64,000 nt of DNA, from the NCBI GenBank assembly GCA_015499995.1, contig JADNRV010000061.1, forward strand, positions 229,126-293,125, read 5' to 3'. The notes under the pieces were generated by a model that did no database searches, was not told the origin of the DNA, and saw only the letters and a list, made by a program, of their open reading frames with translations. Shown one piece after another: positions 58,411 through 64,000 of the stretch (the first letter of the stretch is position 1; each line of letters opens with the position of its first letter). The position numbers and the translations under genes were made by a program. Source of the DNA: Flammula alnicola (Eukaryota; Basidiomycota; Agaricomycetes; Agaricales; Strophariaceae).

Positions 58411-58688
58411 AGCCAAAGCTCGGCCAGAATAGTTTGCCTAAATGAGACACTATTGGGATCTTTTTCTGAGATTTAGGACGAAAACCCTGGGCCCAAAAGC
58501 GCACAGATTTGCTTCCGGAACACCCTGGGAATGACCAATTTTTCAGATAATCTGGGACTGGAGTCACTGGACATCATAAGTAAGTCACGTGCATGCTCTA
58601 GGCCGAGCAGCTTGCTGCTTCACCTTGAGGCTTGGCGGCCTGGCCACTTCTCCACTACCAGCCTCTACTTCGACGTGCTATCAGTTCA

Positions 58689-60809
58689 ATGGCCCTTCCA
58701 ACAAAGGGTAGAGTCATACTCGACACAACAGTAGGGGAAATTGAGATAGAACTGTGGTCGAAGGTATGTTTAATTTAGATATTCGGCCCTCCTTTCGCTC
58801 ACTTCATGATGCAGGAAACACCCAAAACATGTCGCAACTTCATTGCACTCGCCATGGAGGGTTTGTGAGTTCCTCTTGAATCTCGGTGTACATTTTATCT
58901 GACGTTTTGGTAGGCTATTATGATGGTGTCATCTTCCATCGGTATGCACGACCATTGAATTACCCATCTTCATATTCATTCACATCCTCTCATATCATAG
59001 GGTAGTTCCCGGCTTCCTTGTCCAGACTGGTGATAAAACGGGAACTGGTGGAGGAGGAGAGTCGTTCTACGGAGGTATGCTTTTCTACACGAATGCACCG
59101 CGACGCGTATTCATGGACTCAACTTTCTACAGAGCCCTTCGAAGATGAAATTCACCCTCGTTTGCGATTTTCCCATCGAGGACTTGTGGCCATGGCGAAT
59201 AATGGCACGAAGAATACGAACGACTCCCAGTTTTTCATCACCCTAGGTTCGTAGCATCTGCATTCTTGTCGGCAGGATCCTGGGTGCTCAATTTTCTTCC
59301 AACAGATAGGGCAGACGAGCTGCATGGAAAGCATACACTGTTCGGTCGTTGTATAGGAGATACTGTATACAGTGCGTGTCTATTCGACTTGTTCAGATTT
59401 CAACACTCATATTAGTTAAAGATGTCATGAAAATTGGAGAAATGGGTACGATTTCAGGTGTATTCGACGTTACTGAGTCTAACAGAATTAAACTATAGAA
59501 CTCGACGCTGATGGTCGACCAGTGTAGTAAGTAGCTGCCTGTCATTTACTTCTCGGTTTTGGCTCATATACAACATCAGTCCTCCAAAGATCAAGTCCGT
59601 GCGCATCGTCGAGAATCCGTTTGACGACATCGTTCCGCGTATCACAGCGGCCGAGAAGCGAGCCCAGCAACGAGCGAAGGAGCAGGCTCAGCGAGAACGT
59701 GAGGACGAACAGCGAAAGAAAGGGGCAAAGAAGTGAGTTTCCCCTTCAGAAAATAAGGCAATTACTAATGGTTGTAAAGGAACGTTAAGCTACTAAGCTT
59801 CGGAGCAGACGAAGATGCAGGCGATGAAGAAGAGACGACCACGTTCAAGAAGAAACCCATATATCGGCCTGAACGTAAGTTTTTACAAAACAATTTTGGC
59901 ATCAACATCTTGCTGATTTCAGTCGATAGTGGTCGACAACCCGCAAAAGGTGGTCGCTGTACCTGATTTCGTTTCCCAGCCAAGTTCTAGCAGTCGAACA
60001 AAATCGCCAGCTGTCGCATCAGAGGCCCCGAAAGAGTCCAAGGTATGCAAACTTTTAGCTTTGTTCAATTTTCTCTCCTGTTCTCATCAAGCATGTACAG
60101 ACAGAGAAATCCGCCAAGAAAAAAGAGGATAAGAAAAACGATGACATCACCAAGATTCGAGAACAGCATGCTCGAGAGCAATCTGCTTCAGAGTAAGCAT
60201 CTTCCATTTACCACTCCTCTCAAAATATCGTCCTAACCTCAATCTTTCTTCAGGTCCTCGCGGAAAGCTGAAATCGAAAAAATGGAAGCAGAGATCCGCA
60301 AGTTGCAGAAGCGACGAGACGGGAACACGAGCGACGATGAGGAGGCGGCGCGGAAGAAAGCTAAGAAATCGTACCTAGGCGAGGAGCTCGCCAAGTACGC
60401 CAAGAGCCGCGGACTGCATAAGAAGGGCAAGAAACGGGACGAGGGTGACGTGCTAGCCGCGCTGACCAGCTTCAGAGGCAAGCTGCAGAACACGATGCTC
60501 CTGGATGAAGCAGAAGAGGGCGCCGAGGGAGGTGCCACCGCCAATGCAGAGGAAGGGACCGGTGCCGGCGGAGGAGGCGGAGGAGAAGAGGAAGGCATGG
60601 AGATTGACGACGACACTGGGTTCATGGGGCATGCGCTGCACTTCTCCAAGGACAACACGGAGGAGACGGACAAAGCTGAGCGGGATTACGAGGTCATTGA
60701 TCCTCGGGCACGGGGGGCGAAGGCGAAAGAGGAAGAGAGGGAACGGAAAAAGGCAGCGTTGAAGGCGAAAGGCGGAGCAGTTAGCGGTGGTCGGTACCGC
60801 AGACAATAG
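58689..60809 (+). CDS. CWC27: spliceosomal cyclophilin-type peptidyl-prolyl isomerase CWC27
   Basis: Begins at 58689 ([11 protein letters not shown]) and ends at 60809, with about ten introns. The cyclophilin domain shows [54 protein letters not shown] and NDSQFFITL. After it comes the CWC27-specific segment ([15 protein letters not shown]), then long Lys/Glu-rich coiled parts ([12 protein letters not shown]), an acidic-Gly stretch, and a C-terminal YEVIDPRA motif followed by a basic end. CWC27 belongs to the activated spliceosome. The Glu at the isomerase site typical of CWC27, instead of Trp, was not verified. A longer N-terminus using an upstream exon is possible. Confidence 0.92.
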
Positions 60810-61112
60810 AAGGAGCCAGACGATCAACCATTTCTCTCTTCCGTGGTCGTCGATGTCGGTTATCACAGGAATCGGGCCCAAAACTTCTGACACCATCTTG
60901 CGGGGTCATTTTGCTGGCGCACGATCCACTTACACCTTTCACATTTCTCAATGTTGCGGTAGGGACTCGATCCAGTCACGGAGAAAGAAGAGAAATAAAT
61001 ATCAATACTACGCTACTCTTCAAAACCCAATGCGACATCAGCATGTACAAAAAAAGGTCTTAATGTACAAGTTCCGTTTTACCCATATCATTTTCTCTGC
61101 TCTTCAACCACA
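60810..61112. other. 3' region of CWC27
   Basis: AATAAATATCAATAC at about 60994 could serve as poly(A) signal. No gene. Confidence 0.4.
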
Positions 61113-61355
61113 TCACCATGCCGCCAACCATTGTGCCCCAGTATACCAACGTCCATCGATGACCACAAAATTCCCGTATACATATATGGTTATCATGCTG
61201 GACATCGTCGACCAACCCACCAGCACCGACAGCACCATCCAGGTCCAGGCGGGGGCCTGCCCTTCTCTGATTAACCCCTGGTCCTCGTCAACAGAAATGA
61301 AAACAAAAGGCAGATAGACAAGAGAGTTTTGAGAGAGAAAATTAATATAAGTCAT
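61113..61355 (-). pseudogene. possible duplicated tail-anchor exon
   Basis: A minus-strand frame encodes GQAPAWTWMVLSVLVGW followed by a second hydrophobic stretch. The PAWTWM start resembles the membrane anchor of the UBC6-type protein just upstream on the same strand ([10 protein letters not shown] at about 62070). A CAG acceptor precedes it. It may be an alternative or duplicated last exon, or a chance resemblance. Confidence 0.3.
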
Positions 61356-61965
61356 AACGACTGGTGCATGTTGTTGGGGTTGTATCTTTCAAGTACCTAG
61401 CTGATAATTATGAGACAGAGATGAAGAGACAAAAGGAAAGATCGTGGGGTGTTGTTTGGGCGAGCCTCGCCGTTGTTAGGTTTGTGAATGGGAGTTGTTA
61501 AATGTCAAGCCCATATTGACTCATCGGAGTAGAACGGGACATCCGTGATCTTTGTGCTTGTGGGAGCTGGGTATGACTCTTGGTTCAAAGAGTGGATGGA
61601 CGATGCAGCGTAATATCCCGGAGTACTTCGTTTGCTCGATTGCTTGTGGTAGGTTTGGCCCATGCGAAAGGATTGTTGTCATTTCTGCGAGTCGACGTCA
61701 GGATTGGCAGGCAGGATGGATAGTTGTACGTGTTATTTCAGGATGGTGGCGGTTGGCGGCGGTAGTCGCATGAACAAGTGGCTGACTATATAGCTCGGAC
61801 GAGGGGCGTAAAGTGTAAGATTTGTGGAAGTATATGTGTATATCATGAGACAGGAGGCGACTAGGGAGACACATTAAACAAGGAAAGAGGCAGACAGATA
61901 GGTCGGGGAGGCAGGAAGGAAGGAAAGCAGCGGTCGGTCATCACCCCCATTCACCGCGCTTGGTG
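61356..61965. other. 3' region of the UBC6-type gene
   Basis: No gene seen. G/A-rich microrepeats (GGAAGGAAGGAA-like) at about 61890-61930. Confidence 0.4.
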
Positions 61966-63219
61966 TCAAGTCCTCGTCGAGAACCTCGACAACATGACAG
62001 CCAATGCAATAAAAGCACACAGTCGCCACTTCTCGTAGATAAAATGTCGCCATGTCATCCATGTCCAGGCCGGTGCAGGCGGAACTACCGCTCGGTTGGG
62101 ATCGTCCGGTTTGGCAGTAGGAATTGGTCGTGGGGTCGCAGCATCGTTAGCAATTTCTCTGTAAACTTGTCTGCCAGCATGTAACGCAGAGCTGACGGGA
62201 GTGGGAGCGGATGATGCTGCAGGTGCAACCGCAGAGTAAGGGGGTGGAGGGCCGACGAAAAAGGACGTCGAAGGAGGGTGTGCAGGCACGTCGGGTTTCC
62301 CTCGTTCCTTTTCCCCCATGTTTGGTAGAGTGCGCATCATTGGCGAGCAGTATTCTGGAAACGCTTCTTTGAATCGTGGTTGCGTGATGTTCCAGCTATG
62401 ACTCCGTGCTGCGAAGGCGCGCTTGTGGGCATCCGAGGACGTAACAGACCCGGTCGTCATCTCGTCGGAGAGCATGAACGAGAGTAATCCGGTAAGTCTA
62501 ATAATAACGTTAGAAATACGAATGACACAATAACGTTGCAGGGCCAGAGAAAGGAAAGAATGTAGAACTCACATTGTAGCTACGCTCCACGCAGGATTCC
62601 ACTAAGACTAAATCAGTCGGATTCAGCATGCAGAAGCTACTTGCACTCACAGATCCCGGATGGAAGTCTGACATCGAGAAACAAATCTTCTTGTCTGGAG
62701 AGAATCGACCCGACGGAGTGAACATCTGTACGGAAGGGTGTGAGAATGATATCGTAGGGGGCAGATCACGCATCCGGACGCACCTTGATCCCCGGAGGCT
62801 TGAAAGGGTATTCGGAGGGGAATAGGAGTACACCATGGTACTCGCCGCCAGCAAAGGGCGAATCAGGGGGTCCACGCTAAAACAACAGGCTCGATTACAA
62901 GAACGGTGGCACTTGTCATGGAGAAAGCTCGTACGATAAGGAAGTTCCCTGGGTCATAGTCAGTCTCAGAACATGGTTTAGACATCGTAGTGCACTCACA
63001 GGTCAAGATATTCTTCTCGTCCGGGGCTGCCCAGACGAACGGCGGGGGTTCCTTCTGCATGGCAACATATTCCTTTGAGAGCTAAATGAAGACGATCAGA
63101 CGGAATTCATGAGCTTATGAAACAGCATCTCCTCGCCATCTGGACGCTCTTTGTCGTCGTATATGATGGCGAGGTAGTGCTCGGGGACATACACGTTTCT
63201 GGGCTGCTTTGCTTGCCAT
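61966..63219 (-). CDS. UBC6: tail-anchored ubiquitin-conjugating enzyme E2, UBC6/UBE2J2 type
   Basis: About seven exons from 63219 to 61966 give about 283 residues. It begins MASKAAQKR, followed by [27 protein letters not shown] then [28 protein letters not shown], and [20 protein letters not shown]. The cysteine of [11 protein letters not shown] is the predicted active site. The segment [14 protein letters not shown] is typical of the subfamily. A Pro/Ala-rich linker leads to a C-terminal membrane anchor ([11 protein letters not shown]) with a short basic end. These enzymes work at the ER in protein-quality-control degradation. The gene is convergent with CWC27. Confidence 0.93.
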
Positions 63220-64000
63220 TGTAGCTGATGGTGGGGAGAGGCAAGGGGTGGAATTACAAGAACAAACAAAGTCACATCGGTTACTTAACGTCACGCATCA
63301 CGCGTCCAGGCTGTACTTGCTTACAACACAAAAAAAGCGTAAAATATTTCAAAGTTAGCTAAGCGCCTATACCGCCCGGCGCCGATACAAAATATTTAAA
63401 AAATTCGCACGCTTCAAAAGCCCTTGCAGCGAAGGATGTCGCACGCTGGATCCGCTTCAAAACTAAAAACTGTAGCTAAACGATCAAGAGTTGAAGCGAC
63501 TTCATTTGACCAAATCGGCAGCCAAATCGGTCGCTTTGAATTGGCCGCTTCGCCAACTTTGAAAGGCCCTAGTGTTGGCGCTATTCTTAGAGGTATCGAC
63601 AGGCCTCAAGGGAATAAATTCTATTCTGGAATAGTACGCACACGCCATTTGTTCGCCGAGACATCAGAATAATTTGAACGTTCTTCGCTTACATGAACAC
63701 AAATCAAGTAGAGCCCTGGCCAAAGCCCGATGTTGGCGGCTATATGTCGAGAGGGGTATATTGGACTTGCAGCCGTCACGGTGACATGGACGACTTCCAG
63801 GGAGATTGGTCAAGGATGACGCTCGCAGTCCTGGGTCGAGAATGAATGGTAGAGTATGGTCGTTGAACGAGAGACGTCTAGATCTCTGAGCGTGCGAGAC
63901 GATACAAAGAAGGTTTGTAGTGGGGTGATCCTATTTCCCAGCCGTTCCGGTTATTGCTAGATCCTGTCGGCTGGATGTCCGAAACGCACTTCAGAGAAAA
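63220..64000. other. upstream region of the UBC6-type gene
   Basis: The open frame at 63424-63672 begins at a non-ATG codon and has no recognisable motif. No gene supported. Confidence 0.4.

Noticed and set aside
63424..63672. Small gene near the window end
   Set aside because: No ATG at its start, no motif, no signal peptide, and no support from splice sites.

Overview
The window reads as nuclear DNA of a mushroom-forming basidiomycete (Agaricomycetes). The grounds are genes cut by many 45-65 bp GT-AG introns, a KDZ-family DNA transposon with a CxC2 cysteine cluster, a CBM1-GH5 mannanase, a berberine-bridge-like oxidase, a secreted double ricin-B protein, and compact housekeeping genes (kinesin-14, anoctamin, CWC27, UBC6-type E2). 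All spliced models below were built by eye. Most were checked because exon lengths sum to a multiple of three and junctions restore family motifs.

Region 1 (about 1.5-33.1 kb) is dominated by a tandem family of tiny secreted cysteine-rich proteins that I do not recognise as a named family. There are 14 loci: eleven with complete coding structure, two with a diverged 3' end and one relic. Each has a signal peptide of about 20 residues and a short Pro/Gln-rich stretch. Then follow six cysteines in the order C-x(6-8)-C-x5-CC-x(9-15)-C-x(6-8)-C, which is the framework of inhibitor-cystine-knot (knottin-like) peptides. Nearly all share the same five-exon structure, including a 10-nt micro-exon, and most have a pair of TATA-like boxes 21-26 bp apart. 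A kinesin-14 gene (2.7-5.2 kb) sits between the first, inverted member and the rest.

Region 2 (7.8-21.7 kb) is a 13.9-kb KDZ transposon inserted into intron 1 of the fourth array member. It is flanked by a 7-bp target duplication and imperfect terminal inverted repeats. It carries an apparently intact 13-exon transposase of 1,142 codons, two paralogous passenger genes, a third passenger on the other strand, subterminal repeats and two stem-loops with the same apical loop. The host gene's coding sequence stays open on both sides of the insertion.

Region 3 (33.7-47 kb) holds an anoctamin/Ist2-like membrane protein, a seven-exon HIT-family hydrolase, then three genes on the minus strand: an MFS transporter, a secreted FAD oxidase and an SAM methyltransferase. 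The last three could form a small metabolite or detoxification cluster. A 5'-truncated LINE remnant follows.

Region 4 (47.4-63.2 kb) holds a large Pro/Ser-rich multi-pass membrane protein, the CBM1-GH5 mannanase, the secreted double ricin-B protein, the spliceosomal cyclophilin CWC27, and a tail-anchored UBC6-type ubiquitin-conjugating enzyme. The last two are convergent. No tRNA, rRNA or CRISPR was found.
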